NCBI GenBank assembly: GCA_945897335.1
Contig: CAMDFP010000005.1
Coordinates: 1 to 45,707, forward strand
Direction: 5' to 3'
From: Asaia bogorensis
GTDB lineage: Bacteria > Pseudomonadota > Alphaproteobacteria > SHVZ01
DNA length: 45,707 nucleotides
The translations under genes were made by a program, and so were the position numbers. The notes under the pieces are model-generated. The model ran no database searches and was not told where the DNA came from. It saw nothing but the letters and a program-made list of their open reading frames with translations. Below, piece after piece: positions 1 through 8,628 of this stretch. Position 1 is the first letter of the stretch, and each line of letters begins with the position of its first letter.

Positions 1-920
1 CCGCGGGCCAGAGGTGCGGCGCTCTTGCCGTGCATGCCGTCCGGGGCGGCGACGCCGGCGGCGTCCAGCACCGTCGGCATCAGGTCCTGCAGGCCGACCA
101 TACGGTCGTTGACGGTGCCGGCCGGGAACTTCGCCGGCCAGCTCATGACGAACGGGATGCGGATGGAATCGTCGAAGCAGACGAACTTGTGCTCGCCGTC
201 CTCGCGATAGAGGAAAGTGTCGCCGTGATCGGCGAAGTAGATCACCAGCGTGTTGTGGCGCTGGCCGTTCCTGTCCAGCGCATCGAGGATGCGACCGGTT
301 TCGTAGTCGATGGCGCTGACGCCGGCATAGTAGCCGGCGAACGGCACGCCCTTGTTGCGGTAGGGCTCGTAGAACTCCTTCGGCGCCGTGTAGGGGTCGT
401 GCGGCGGGTAGTAGCCCTGGACCATGACGAAAGGCGCGTCGCCTTGCTTGCGTGAATCCAGGAACTGGATGCATTTGTCGGTCTGCAGGCCCGGCCGCCA
501 GACGCCCGAGTCGAGCCCGCCGATCCAGTGATGGACCCGCGAGTTGAACGTGGTCTCCCAGACGTCGAAGTATTTCGGCTGCTTCTCGCCGAGATGCCAT
601 TTGCCGAAATGGGCGGTGGTGTAGCCGGCGGCCTTCAGCACGTCGAAGAGCGTGGTGCGGACGCCGGCCATGGTCGCGAACGCGTCGTCGACGCCGTAGA
701 CGTTGTCGATCAGCTTGTGCTTGTGGGGATATGTCCCCGACCACATCGTCCCGCGCGCCGGCGTGCAGACCGGCCAGGTCGTATAGGCGCGGGTGAAGCG
801 CACGCCCTCGCGCGCCAGGCGATCGACCTCCGGAGTCTTGGTGAAGACGTTGCCGTAGCAGCCGAGCGAGTCCGCCCGCTGCTGGTCGGGCATGATCAGG
901 ACGATGTTGGGACGCGTCAT
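1..920 (-). CDS. Sulfatase (arylsulfatase-type), 3' end outside window
   Basis: This is the N-terminal 306 residues of a sulfatase-family hydrolase, which cleaves sulfate (or phosphonate) esters with a formylglycine. The protein opens MTRPNIVLIMPDQQRADSLG, the usual metal-binding strand of the alkaline-phosphatase fold. The formylglycine motif C-T-P-A-R is complete with Cys52 as the residue to be converted; it is followed by the expected SGTYPH segment. A second metal site, FADHGDT, lies near residue 230. No signal peptide is visible, so a cytoplasmic enzyme is likely. The ATG at 920 lies 31 bp after the stop of the upstream binding-protein gene, so it is probably the last visible gene of that operon. 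The substrate cannot be told. The C-terminus lies beyond base 1. Confidence 0.9.
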   Translation of the reverse strand, partial: MTRPNIVLIMPDQQRADSLGCYGNVFTKTPEVDRLAREGVRFTRAYTTWPVCTPARGTMWSGTYPHKHKLIDNVYGVDDAFATMAGVRTTLFDVLKAAGYTTAHFGKWHLGEKQPKYFDVWETTFNSRVHHWIGGLDSGVWRPGLQTDKCIQFLDSRKQGDAPFVMVQGYYPPHDPYTAPKEFYEPYRNKGVPFAGYYAGVSAIDYETGRILDALDRNGQRHNTLVIYFADHGDTFLYREDGEHKFVCFDDSIRIPFVMSWPAKFPAGTVNDRMVGLQDLMPTVLDAAGVAAPDGMHGKSAAPLAR

Positions 921-951
921 AGTCTTTGCTTCGCTCCGGATGCGTGAATGA

Positions 952-2502
952 CTAGTCGAGCCAGACGCCCCAGGCCCGCGGGATGCGGTAGGGCTTGAAG
1001 TTCTTGACCTCGCTCCGGACCGCCTGAAGCAGGCCGTTGTCGCCGAGCTTGACGGCATAGGCCTGGTCGGTGACCCGCGTGTAGAAGCGATCGGCCGCCG
1101 CCTTGCGCTCCGCCAGGGTCGGCTTGCTCTTCAGCTCGTCGAAGGCGGTATCGAGGATCGGGTCGCGGAACTTCTGCAGGTTCTTCGGTCCCGTCCAGAA
1201 GTTGGGAAGGCCATAGGGGCCGATCGAGGGGGCGAGGCCGAACTCGCCGACATAGACGCTCCAGCCTTCCGGCTGCTGCGACTTGGCGATGTATCCGGGC
1301 GAGTCGTACATGTCGACGCGCGCCCTCATGCCGGCGGCCTTCAGCTGCTCGGCCATGACCTCGGCCTGCGCCTTCACGATGGCGATCTGGGAGCTGGCGA
1401 TGATGATGACCTCTTCGCCCTTGTAGCCGGCCTCGGCCAGGAGCTGCTTCGCCTTGGCCGGATTCGCCTGGTTGTAGACGGCCTTGCCGACCTCGGCGGA
1501 GAAGTACTGGCTCTCGGGATAATTGAAGGCGTGGTCGAGGCGATAGACGCCGTCGGTCGAGATCGCCATGACTTCGTCGGCGTCGACCGCGGCCTGGATG
1601 GCGCGCCGCACGCCGAGCTTCTCGGTCGGGCCGCCGCCGGGGCCTGAATTCAGGATGGTGAATGCCATGCTCCAGGGCATCAGGGTCACCACCTGGATGT
1701 CCTTGCTGTCCTTCAGGCGCTTCGCGGTCAGGCTCGGGATCTGCTCGGAGAAATGCGCCGCCCTGGTTTCGAGTGCGGCGATGCGCGCATTCGCCTCCGG
1801 CACGATGCGGAAGTTGACGCCGTCGACATGGACGACCTTGCGGCCGGAGAAGCCGTCGCGCTCGCCGGTGCCCTCGTTCGCCGTGTAGCCGTCGAAGCGC
1901 TTCATCTTGACGTGGCTGTCGGGAACGAACTCGACGAGCTGGAAGGGACCGGTGCCGATCGGGTTGGTCTTGTTGCCTTCCTTGGCGGCTTCCTCGGACG
2001 GGATGATCACCATCGGCGCGCGCGGCGAGCTCAGCTGCTCGATGAAGCTCGGCACGCGCTCGCTCAGCGTGATCGTCAGCGTGTATTTGCCCGGCGCCGC
2101 CACGGCCGTCACCTTGGCGAAGTCGGCACGGTCGAAACCGATGCGGCCATAGCGCTCGACGCTCGCCTTGGCGTCCTCGCTGGTCATCTCCTTGCCGTTA
2201 TGGAACTTCACGCCCTGACGGAGCGTGAAGGTGTAGGTGAGGCCGTCGGTGCTCTCCTCGACCTTGGATGCCAGATCCGGGATCGGGTTCGAGCCTTCGT
2301 CGCGGGTCACCAGCATCTCGTAGAGATGCATGGTGACGTTGCGCACCGCCTGCTCGGTCGAGGTGATCGCGTCCAGCGAGCGCGGCGTCGATTGCTGGAG
2401 ATAGACCAGTTCGCCGCCGCGCTTCTGCGCATGCGCGGTGCCCGCGGCGAGGATCAGCGAAGCGGCCGCGACGAACGCGACCCGCGAGGTGCGCGAGATC
2501 AT
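952..2502 (-). CDS. ABC transporter substrate-binding protein, family 5 (peptide/nickel/opine type)
   Basis: Periplasmic solute receptor of the SBP_bac_5 family, 516 residues, near the family norm. The start at 2502 is preferred to the in-frame ATG at 2553 because GGGGAGG sits just upstream and the protein then begins with a classic signal peptide (basic MISRTSR, a hydrophobic stretch, cleavage after AHA near residue 25). The mature part starts GGELVYLQQS and carries the family pattern with LYEMLVTRD and the YTFTLRQGVKFHNG strand near residues 85-120. It follows the ureohydrolase gene by about 107 bp and precedes the sulfatase by 31 bp. No permease or ATPase genes lie beside it, so its transporter partners are elsewhere; the DppBCDF set at 25797-29787 lacks a binding protein, but pairing is only a guess. 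Confidence 0.92.
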   Translation of the reverse strand: MISRTSRVAFVAAASLILAAGTAHAQKRGGELVYLQQSTPRSLDAITSTEQAVRNVTMHLYEMLVTRDEGSNPIPDLASKVEESTDGLTYTFTLRQGVKFHNGKEMTSEDAKASVERYGRIGFDRADFAKVTAVAAPGKYTLTITLSERVPSFIEQLSSPRAPMVIIPSEEAAKEGNKTNPIGTGPFQLVEFVPDSHVKMKRFDGYTANEGTGERDGFSGRKVVHVDGVNFRIVPEANARIAALETRAAHFSEQIPSLTAKRLKDSKDIQVVTLMPWSMAFTILNSGPGGGPTEKLGVRRAIQAAVDADEVMAISTDGVYRLDHAFNYPESQYFSAEVGKAVYNQANPAKAKQLLAEAGYKGEEVIIIASSQIAIVKAQAEVMAEQLKAAGMRARVDMYDSPGYIAKSQQPEGWSVYVGEFGLAPSIGPYGLPNFWTGPKNLQKFRDPILDTAFDELKSKPTLAERKAAADRFYTRVTDQAYAVKLGDNGLLQAVRSEVKNFKPYRIPRAWGVWLD

Positions 2503-2609
2503 GGGTAGCCTCCCCTGGAAGGACCGTCGATTTTCCTTTGACGCTAACAGCAATCCTGTCCGATCGGAAAGACGTAACGGCCGGCGGCTGCGCGACGGGA
2601 GGTTGGGCC

Positions 2610-3566
2610 TCAGGCGGCGTTGCGCCGCTTCGCCACGGCGTCGGCGACGATGCAGAGGATCTCGAACATGAGGGTGGCGCCGACCAGTGCCGTATTGCCG
2701 GTCTGGTCGAAGGGCGGTGCCACCTCGACCACGTCGCCGCCGACGAGGTTCAGGCCCTGGAGGCCGCGGAGCATCATCAGCGCCTCCAAGGTCGAGAAGC
2801 CTCCGACCTCCGGCGTGCCGGTTCCCGGCGCATAGACCGGATCGAGCCCGTCGACGTCGAAGCTGACATAGGTCGGCCCGTCACCGGCGATGCGCCTGGC
2901 TTCGGCGATCACGCCCTTCGGCCCGAGCTCGTAGAACTCCTCCATGTAGATCACGCGCATGCCGGACTCATGGCTGAACTTCCAGAGATCCGGATCGTTC
3001 AGAGATCCCCGGATGCCGATCTGGATGGTGCGCTTGGGATCGAGCAGGCCTTCCTCGACCGCGCGGCGGAACGGCGCGCCGTGGTGGAACTTGGATCCCA
3101 GGTAGTCGTCGCCGGTGTCGCAATGGGCGTCGAAATGCACCATGCCGACCGGACGATGCCGGGCGATGCCGCGGAACACCGGCAGCGTCACCGAATGATC
3201 GCCGCCGCAGGAGACCGGCGCCAGGCCGGCGCCGTGCAGGCGCGTGTAGAAGGCGCCGATCTCGTCAAGGCTGGTGACGAGATTGTAGGGGCTCTGCACC
3301 CAGGCATCGCCGAGATCGGCGACCTTGCAGATCTCGAAGGGCGACACCTTGGTCGATTGGTTCATCTTCCGCATGAAGCTCGACATGTTGCGGACTTCGC
3401 GCGGCCCGTGCCGGGCGCCGGTGCGGTTGGTGACGCCGCCGTCGAAGGGAATGCCGACGAGGCCGATGTCGAGCCCGCGCCAGTCCTCGGCGTAGGGCGC
3501 CCGCATGAAGGTCGGGATGCCGGTGTAGCGGGGGCGGACCTGCGGGTCGGCGAACTCGTCGGTCAT
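2610..3566 (-). CDS. Ureohydrolase of the agmatinase/arginase family
   Basis: Mn-dependent hydrolase that releases urea from a guanidino compound (agmatine, guanidinobutyrate or similar), 318 residues. The three metal-site signatures are present: GGDHSVT (121-127), HFDAHCD (144-150) and SFDVDGLDP followed by PGTGTPEVGG near residue 235-250. The chosen ATG at 3566 gives a normal family N-terminus; the frame stays open far upstream but that part overlaps the neighbouring gene and is a GC-rich shadow. The gene is 17 bp after the aconitase-X small subunit, suggesting co-transcription. Substrate is open: the usual agmatinase loop residues cannot be judged by eye, and the setting with an AcnX dehydratase and a family-5 binding protein hints at catabolism of an imported amino-acid-like or guanidino compound. 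Confidence 0.9.
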   Translation of the reverse strand: MTDEFADPQVRPRYTGIPTFMRAPYAEDWRGLDIGLVGIPFDGGVTNRTGARHGPREVRNMSSFMRKMNQSTKVSPFEICKVADLGDAWVQSPYNLVTSLDEIGAFYTRLHGAGLAPVSCGGDHSVTLPVFRGIARHRPVGMVHFDAHCDTGDDYLGSKFHHGAPFRRAVEEGLLDPKRTIQIGIRGSLNDPDLWKFSHESGMRVIYMEEFYELGPKGVIAEARRIAGDGPTYVSFDVDGLDPVYAPGTGTPEVGGFSTLEALMMLRGLQGLNLVGGDVVEVAPPFDQTGNTALVGATLMFEILCIVADAVAKRRNAA

Positions 3567-3583
3567 TCGGGACCTCCAGGCGT

Positions 3584-3994
3584 TCAGTCGAGGGTGACGC
3601 GCGCGCCTTCGACATGGGCGCGGCGTCCTTCGGATAGAAGAGCGAAGTCGTCTCGCGACAGCTTGACCATCGCCAGATCTCCATACCCCATCTCGCGCGC
3701 GACCAAGGCGCCGAGCGCCAGGATGGCGTCGGTCTCGCGCAGCAGGATCGCCGCCGGCGCGATCTTGGCGTGGATCAGTTCCAGCAGCACCGCCGAGGAG
3801 GAGCTGGACCCGCGCAGCTCGGCGATGGCGACGACATGGCCGGTCAGGCACGCGCCATGGCGCGGATGGCGCGGATCGGTGATGCGGGCGGTCTTCGGAT
3901 CGACGCCGCCCCAGAAGCTGATCGGATGATCGATCTTGAGGATCGCGCCGTCGCCGCTCGCTGAAATCAGGGCTTCGCCGACGAGTGCGGTCAT
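3584..3994 (-). CDS. Aconitase-X swivel domain protein (small subunit, DUF126)
   Basis: Small subunit of a two-chain aconitase-X (AcnX) dehydratase, 136 residues. The segment LRGSSSSSAVLLEL near residues 59-72 is the serine-rich swivel-domain motif that carries the catalytic Ser in this family; the upstream stretch HPRHGACLTGHVVAI is also typical. Its ATG overlaps the stop of the large subunit by 4 bp (ATGA), so the two chains are translationally coupled. Characterised bacterial AcnX enzymes of this split kind dehydrate cis-3-hydroxy-L-proline to pyrroline-2-carboxylate; archaeal ones act on mevalonate 5-phosphate. The hydroxyproline role is the more likely here but is inferred from taxonomy, not from specific residues. 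Confidence 0.88.
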   Translation of the reverse strand: MTALVGEALISASGDGAILKIDHPISFWGGVDPKTARITDPRHPRHGACLTGHVVAIAELRGSSSSSAVLLELIHAKIAPAAILLRETDAILALGALVAREMGYGDLAMVKLSRDDFALLSEGRRAHVEGARVTLD

Positions 3995-5226
3995 TGCCAG
4001 ACCCGCTCCTCGCGGCGCACCCGGCCGGCGACGGCCGAGGCGACACAGTCTTCGAGGCTGCCATAGACCACCTCGTATCCCAGGTTCGCCGGGCCGTAAT
4101 GGGCGAACTTGCCGGAATTGGTCATCAGCACGCCCCCGCCCGAAGGCAGGATCGGCGTCACCACCACGCAGGTGTCGGCGACGATGACGGCGCCGGCGGC
4201 TTTGAGATCTGTGAGATCCGTTCGCTCCACCAGGTCGCGCCGCGTGCAGACATAGACCGGCACTTTGAAGCGCCGGCCGGCGGCGAGGCGGCCGAGTTCG
4301 GCGAACTCGGCCTCGCTGAAGTGCGGACTGCCGAGAGCTATGCAGTCGACGGCGCCGTCGCCGGTGGTCGACAGGCGGTCGCGGGCGGCGCGGATCATCT
4401 CGCCGGTCAGGCGGACGGTGCGGGTCGGGCCGCCTTGGGTCGCGGCGGAAAGCGTCGGCGCCTCCGGCGTCGAGCCGACGACATGGAAGAGGCCGACGGC
4501 GCCGGCGGAGGCGGCGGCGGCGCCCAGCGCCTTCAGGCGATCCTCGTCCTGCCCGGGTTCCAGACCGGTGATCGCGGCGATCTCCGATCCGATCTCGGCG
4601 CCGAGCCAGGTGCCGAGGACGGGATAGAAGACGTCGGCATCGCGGAGCGCCGGCGACAGGGCGGAGGTGTCGACCACCACCGTCGCCCGCCGGTTTTCGC
4701 GCCGATGCAGGCCGTAGTCGGGCGCACGGCCGACCAGCGCGCAGGCGATGTCGAGGAAATCGCCGTAGCGATTGGTGCGGGCGCCGAGGACGGAGTTGCA
4801 GAAGGCGACGGCATTGGATTCGCCCCAGGCGACGTCGGTGCCGGTGGCGGGGCGATGGCCGGCCTGGTAGGGCGCGCAGGTCCAGGTCGCACGACAGCCG
4901 AGCGTCTCGTAGGACCGCATCATGCGGAGCGACATGTCGCGATGGCGGGCGTCGCCCTTCACGCGTTCCGGATGCAGGAGGTCGAGCGCGCCGACGTTCA
5001 GCGTCGTCGGCACCACCACCCGGCCGCCATCGGCGACCAGGCGCTCGGCGAAATAGGTGCCGGAGTCGCCATGGTAGAGGCAGCCATCGACATGGGCGGA
5101 TGCGATCGGCAGCAGGCGCGTGGCGCCGAGCAGGCGGCCGGTCTCGGCGACCAGCCGCATCGCCATCGCGGCTGCCGCGCCGTCCGCGCCCTCGGCGATC
5201 CGCCGCTCGTGATCAGTGAGATGCAT
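3991..5226 (-). CDS. Aconitase-X catalytic domain protein (large subunit)
   Basis: Large, Fe-S-bearing subunit of an AcnX dehydratase, 411 residues. Recognisable family segments are SAHVDGCLYHGDSG near residue 45, TTLNVGALDLLHP near 80, TCAPYQAGHRP near 125 and WGESNAVAFCNSVLGARTNR near 140-160; the conserved cysteines in these blocks are candidate cluster ligands. Start 5226 (MHLTDHERRIAEG) is preferred to the ATG at 5241, since the AcnX fold begins with L-T-x-x-E and the longer form would reduce the 40-bp space to the divergent gene at 5267. It leads the minus-strand operon AcnX-L, AcnX-S, ureohydrolase, solute-binding protein, sulfatase. Probable substrate cis-3-hydroxy-L-proline (inference). 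Confidence 0.88.
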   Translation of the reverse strand: MHLTDHERRIAEGADGAAAAMAMRLVAETGRLLGATRLLPIASAHVDGCLYHGDSGTYFAERLVADGGRVVVPTTLNVGALDLLHPERVKGDARHRDMSLRMMRSYETLGCRATWTCAPYQAGHRPATGTDVAWGESNAVAFCNSVLGARTNRYGDFLDIACALVGRAPDYGLHRRENRRATVVVDTSALSPALRDADVFYPVLGTWLGAEIGSEIAAITGLEPGQDEDRLKALGAAAASAGAVGLFHVVGSTPEAPTLSAATQGGPTRTVRLTGEMIRAARDRLSTTGDGAVDCIALGSPHFSEAEFAELGRLAAGRRFKVPVYVCTRRDLVERTDLTDLKAAGAVIVADTCVVVTPILPSGGGVLMTNSGKFAHYGPANLGYEVVYGSLEDCVASAVAGRVRREERVWQ

Positions 5227-5266
5227 GCGCCATGCTAGCATCGGCCGGCCGACGGAGGGCCATCAC

Positions 5267-6232
5267 ATGCGCGTCGTCCTGCTCCTCACCGTCCTTCTGC
5301 TCGCAGGCCCGGCGAATGCCGCGCCGGTCAAGGTCGAGGTCCAGGAATTCGCCGTGCCCGCCGGATCGGGTCCGCACGACGTCGCCGCCGACCCGTCGCC
5401 GGGCGGCTATGTCTGGATCGCCCAGCAGCGCGCCGGCGCGCTCGGCCGGCTCGATCCCAGGACCGGCAAGGTCGACCACATCGCGCTTGGCTCCGGCTCG
5501 GCGCCGCACGGCGTCATCGTCGGGCCTGACGGGGCGCCCTGGCTGACCGATGGCGGCCAGAACGCCATCGTCCGGGTCGATCCGAAGACCGAGGCGGTGA
5601 CGGTCTGGCGGCTGCCTGAGGAGGGCGGCTATGCCAATCTCAACACTGCCGCCTTCGACGGCAAGGGGCGGATCTGGTTCACCGGCCAGAACGGCATCTA
5701 TGGCCGCCTCGACCCGGCCAGCGGCGAGATGAAGGTGTGGGACGCGCCGAAGGGGCGCGGTCCCTACGGAATCACCGGCACTCCGAAGGGCGGCATCTTC
5801 TATGTTTCGCTCGCCGCCAGCCATCTGGCCGAGATCGATGTCGAGAGCGGCGAGCCCAGGGTGATCCAGCCGCCGACCGCCGGCCAGGGCGCGCGGCGCG
5901 TCTGGTCGGATTCCGAAGGCCGCCTCTACATCAGTGAATGGAACTCAGGGCAACTCAGCCGCTACGAGCCCGAGACCAAGGCCTGGAAGCTGTGGAAGCT
6001 GCCGGGCACGCGCCCGCGCGCCTATGCGGTCTATGTCGACGAGCGCGACGCCGTGTGGGTCAGCGACTGGGGCGCCAACGCCATGCTCCGCTTCGATCCG
6101 GAGACCGAGACCTTCCAGATCTTCGGCAACCGCGAGCCCAACGCCAATGTCCGCCAGATCTTGGGGCGGAAGGGCGAGGTGTGGACGCCGGAGTCGGGCC
6201 TCGACCGCATCGTCGTCTACCGTTTCCAGTGA
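5267..6232 (+). CDS. Secreted beta-propeller protein, Vgb/streptogramin-lyase-like
   Basis: Predicted periplasmic propeller of 321 residues. The ATG at 5267 follows GGAGGGC and gives a clear signal peptide (MRVVLLLTVLLLAGPANA). The mature protein is built of repeated blade motifs: GPHDVAADPS, APHGVIVGPDG, GPYGITGTPKG, RAYAVYVDERD and paired L/RFDPxT or RxDPxT turns, as in virginiamycin B lyase and NHL/SMP-30-like propellers. Lyase activity on antibiotics is not implied; most chromosomal members have no known substrate. Its stop overlaps the GTG of the following cytochrome c gene (GTGA), so the two proteins are probably made together, which suggests a periplasmic redox or sensing partnership. 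An in-frame ATG at 5216 overlaps the divergent gene and lacks a signal peptide at the N-terminus. Confidence 0.85.
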   Translation: MRVVLLLTVLLLAGPANAAPVKVEVQEFAVPAGSGPHDVAADPSPGGYVWIAQQRAGALGRLDPRTGKVDHIALGSGSAPHGVIVGPDGAPWLTDGGQNAIVRVDPKTEAVTVWRLPEEGGYANLNTAAFDGKGRIWFTGQNGIYGRLDPASGEMKVWDAPKGRGPYGITGTPKGGIFYVSLAASHLAEIDVESGEPRVIQPPTAGQGARRVWSDSEGRLYISEWNSGQLSRYEPETKAWKLWKLPGTRPRAYAVYVDERDAVWVSDWGANAMLRFDPETETFQIFGNREPNANVRQILGRKGEVWTPESGLDRIVVYRFQ

Positions 6233-6597
6233 GAGTGCTTCTCGCGCTTCTGCTGGTGGTGGCCGCGGAAGCGGCTTCGGCGCAGGACCTGCAGCGGGGA
6301 CGCAGGGTCTTCACCCGCTGCATCGCCTGCCACAGCCTGGAGGCGGAGCGGGGACCGGCGCCCGGCCCCGGCCTGGTCGGCATCGTCGGCCGCGCGGCCG
6401 CGGCGCTTCCCGACTTCGAGTATTCGCCGGCGCTGATCGAGGCGGGGCGCAAGGGCCTGGTGTGGACCGAGGATGCGCTCGACCGCTTCGTCGCCGACAC
6501 CGAGGCGTTCCTGCCGGGAACGGTGATGGGGTTCCTCAGCATCCCCAATGCCGGGGACCGGCGGGCGCTGATCGACCTTCTCAAGAGTATCCGCTGA
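6229..6597 (+). CDS. Class I monohaem cytochrome c, exported
   Basis: Small periplasmic electron carrier, 122 residues. The GTG start at 6229 overlaps the stop of the propeller gene (GTGA); a second GTG at 6235 is possible. A hydrophobic signal peptide (VRVLLALLLVVAAEAASA) precedes the mature protein. The haem site C-I-A-C-H is at residues 31-35 and the probable axial methionine is Met100 in PGTVMGFL, a pattern of cytochrome c2/c550-type proteins. The longer open frame that starts at 5938 runs inside the propeller gene and is an artefact. Coupling to the propeller suggests it donates to or accepts electrons from a periplasmic process involving that protein; this is inference. Confidence 0.88.
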   Translation: MRVLLALLLVVAAEAASAQDLQRGRRVFTRCIACHSLEAERGPAPGPGLVGIVGRAAAALPDFEYSPALIEAGRKGLVWTEDALDRFVADTEAFLPGTVMGFLSIPNAGDRRALIDLLKSIR

Positions 6598-6654
6598 GCG
6601 GATGACGGCGAGTCGGTGCTTGCGTCGCCTCTCGCCTTCGGTCATTCCCGCGCC

Positions 6655-7509
6655 ATGCCGCTTCGCCATATTGCGCTCGCCGTCCTTGTCGCTGCCGTCT
6701 GGGGCTGCAACTTCGTCGCCATCCGCTGGGGGCTGGACGCCTATCCGCCGCTCCTTTTGATCGCGCTCCGCTTCGTCGTCTCCGCGGTACCGGTGCTGAT
6801 CGTGCCGCGACCGGCGATCCCTTGGCCGCTCCTGCTCAGGCTCGCGCTGTTCCTGTTCGTACTCCAGTTCGGCTGCCTGTTCGCCGGCATGCAGCTCGGC
6901 ATGACCCCGGGCATGGCGTCCATCCTGATGCAGAGCCAGGCCTTCCTGACGCCGGCCTTCGCCGCGCTCGCGCTCGGCGAGCGGGTGACCGGACGACAGC
7001 TGGCGGGCGGCGCGGTGGCGTTCGCCGGCCTGGCGCTGGTCGCGACCACGGTCGATGCCTCGATGACGGTGGTGGGATTCCTCCTGACTCTGGCCGCGGC
7101 CGCAAGCTGGGCGATAGGCAACGTCATGCAGAAGAGCATGGGTCCCGTCGACCGCTTCGCGCTGACCGTTTGGCTCAGCCTGGTGCCGCCTGTCCCGGCG
7201 CTGATCGCCTCGCTCGCGTTCGAAGATGGCGTGCTCGACGCGCTGTTGCAGACGGGCTGGCGCGATGTCGGTGCCGTGCTCTATCTCGCGGTGATCTCGA
7301 CCTGGCTGGGATATGTCGTCTGGGGCCGTCTGCTCTCGCTCTATCCGATGGCGGCGGTCAGCCCTTATGCGCTGCTGATCCCGATCTTCGGCATGGCGTC
7401 ATCCGCGCTGGTGTTCGGCGAGCGCTTCGGGCCCGAGCGCCTGGGCGGAGCGGCCCTGGTGCTGTTTGGCGTCGGCATCGCCACCTTCACTTTCGGCAGG
7501 CGGAGTTGA
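6655..7509 (+). CDS. EamA/DMT-family inner-membrane exporter
   Basis: Ten-helix drug/metabolite transporter, 284 residues, made of two EamA halves. The first half starts with ALAVLVAAVWGCNFVAIRWGL, the family's first helix with its W-G-x-N-F signature; the halves join near residue 140 (AAAASWAIGNVMQKSM, the repeat of that signature). ATG 6655 is chosen since the first helix begins right after it; a GTG at 6616 would add 13 residues with no clear function, and neither has a strong ribosome site. Members export amino acids or small metabolites; the substrate is unknown. It follows the cytochrome gene by 57 bp and precedes the valine-catabolism genes by 54 bp. Confidence 0.88.
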   Translation: MPLRHIALAVLVAAVWGCNFVAIRWGLDAYPPLLLIALRFVVSAVPVLIVPRPAIPWPLLLRLALFLFVLQFGCLFAGMQLGMTPGMASILMQSQAFLTPAFAALALGERVTGRQLAGGAVAFAGLALVATTVDASMTVVGFLLTLAAAASWAIGNVMQKSMGPVDRFALTVWLSLVPPVPALIASLAFEDGVLDALLQTGWRDVGAVLYLAVISTWLGYVVWGRLLSLYPMAAVSPYALLIPIFGMASSALVFGERFGPERLGGAALVLFGVGIATFTFGRRS

Positions 7510-7563
7510 CCGCCTTGCCACAGCCCCTGTAGACCGCTGCATCCCCAGGAGAGGTTGCCTTCC

Positions 7564-8607
7564 GTGACCGAGACCTCAGACATCCGCTTCGCGGTCGAAG
7601 GCGGCGTCGCTTTCGTGACGCTGTCGCGGCCGAAGGCGCTGAACGCGCTGACGCTCGACATGATCCGCGCCTACTACCCGCGCCTCAGGGCCTGGAACGA
7701 GGATCCGGCGATCCGCGCCGTGGTGATCTCGGGCGAAGGCGAGAAGGCGTTCTGTGCCGGTGGCGACGTCCGTGCCGTCTATGACTCGGTCAAGACCACG
7801 CCCAGCGACATGTACCGGACCTTCTTCCAGGAAGAGTACCGTCTCAACCGCCTGATCCACCGCCTGTCCAAGCCCTATGTCGCGCTGATCGACGGCATCA
7901 CCATGGGCGGCGGCCTTGGCCTCTCGCGCCACGGCTCGCACCAGATCGCGACGGAACGCACGCTGGCATCGATGCCGGAGACTGGCATCGGCCTGTTCCC
8001 GGACATCGGCGCCACCTGGTTCCTCAACCAGTGCCCCGGCAAGATCGGCCTCTACCTGGCGCTGACCGGCGCTCGGGTCCGGGCGGCCGATGCCGTCCAT
8101 GTGCGCTTCGCCACCCATTACGCGCCGTCCGCGGCGCTCGAGGGATTCCGAAAGGACGTCGCTGCCGGCGCCGACGTCGAGGCGGCGATCGCCGCGATCG
8201 CGACCGATCCGGGCCCGGCGCCGCTGGCATCGGTCAGGGCCGAGATCGAGCGGACCTTCGCCGGCGACTCGGTCGAGGCGATCCTGGCGGCGCTGGCCGC
8301 GGAAGACTCGGACTGGGCGCGCGAGACCCTGAAGATCCTTCAGGCGAAGTCGCCGACCAGCCTGAAGGTCACCTTCGAGCAGCTCCGCCGCGGTGCCGGC
8401 CTCGCGATCGAGGAAGTGCTGGTCATGGAATACCGGATGACCCAGGCGTTCATGTCCGGACACGAGTTCTTCGAAGGCATCCGCGCGGTCCTGATCGACA
8501 AGGACCAGTCGCCGAAATGGCGGCCGCCGACGCTGGCCGAGGTGACGGCGGCGGACGTGGCGCGCTACTTTGAGCCGCCGGCCACGGGCGACCTGGTGTT
8601 CGCCTGA
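7564..8607 (+). CDS. 3-hydroxyisobutyryl-CoA hydrolase (valine degradation)
   Basis: Crotonase-fold thioesterase, 347 residues, releasing 3-hydroxyisobutyrate from its CoA ester. The GTG at 7564 has AGGAGAGG nine bases upstream; the TTG at 7555 is too close to that site. Signatures that separate it from short enoyl-CoA hydratases are FCAGGDVRAVYD near residue 62-73, MGGGLGLSRHGSH near 115 and MPETGIGLFPDIGATWFL near 140, which holds the catalytic Glu and Asp of the hydrolase family, plus the long C-terminal extension (EYRMTQAFM). The next gene, 21 bp downstream, is 3-hydroxyisobutyrate dehydrogenase, which uses its product, so the assignment is well supported by context. Confidence 0.93.
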   Translation: MTETSDIRFAVEGGVAFVTLSRPKALNALTLDMIRAYYPRLRAWNEDPAIRAVVISGEGEKAFCAGGDVRAVYDSVKTTPSDMYRTFFQEEYRLNRLIHRLSKPYVALIDGITMGGGLGLSRHGSHQIATERTLASMPETGIGLFPDIGATWFLNQCPGKIGLYLALTGARVRAADAVHVRFATHYAPSAALEGFRKDVAAGADVEAAIAAIATDPGPAPLASVRAEIERTFAGDSVEAILAALAAEDSDWARETLKILQAKSPTSLKVTFEQLRRGAGLAIEEVLVMEYRMTQAFMSGHEFFEGIRAVLIDKDQSPKWRPPTLAEVTAADVARYFEPPATGDLVFA

Positions 8608-8628
8608 GGCCCCAAGGGGAGGAAACGA

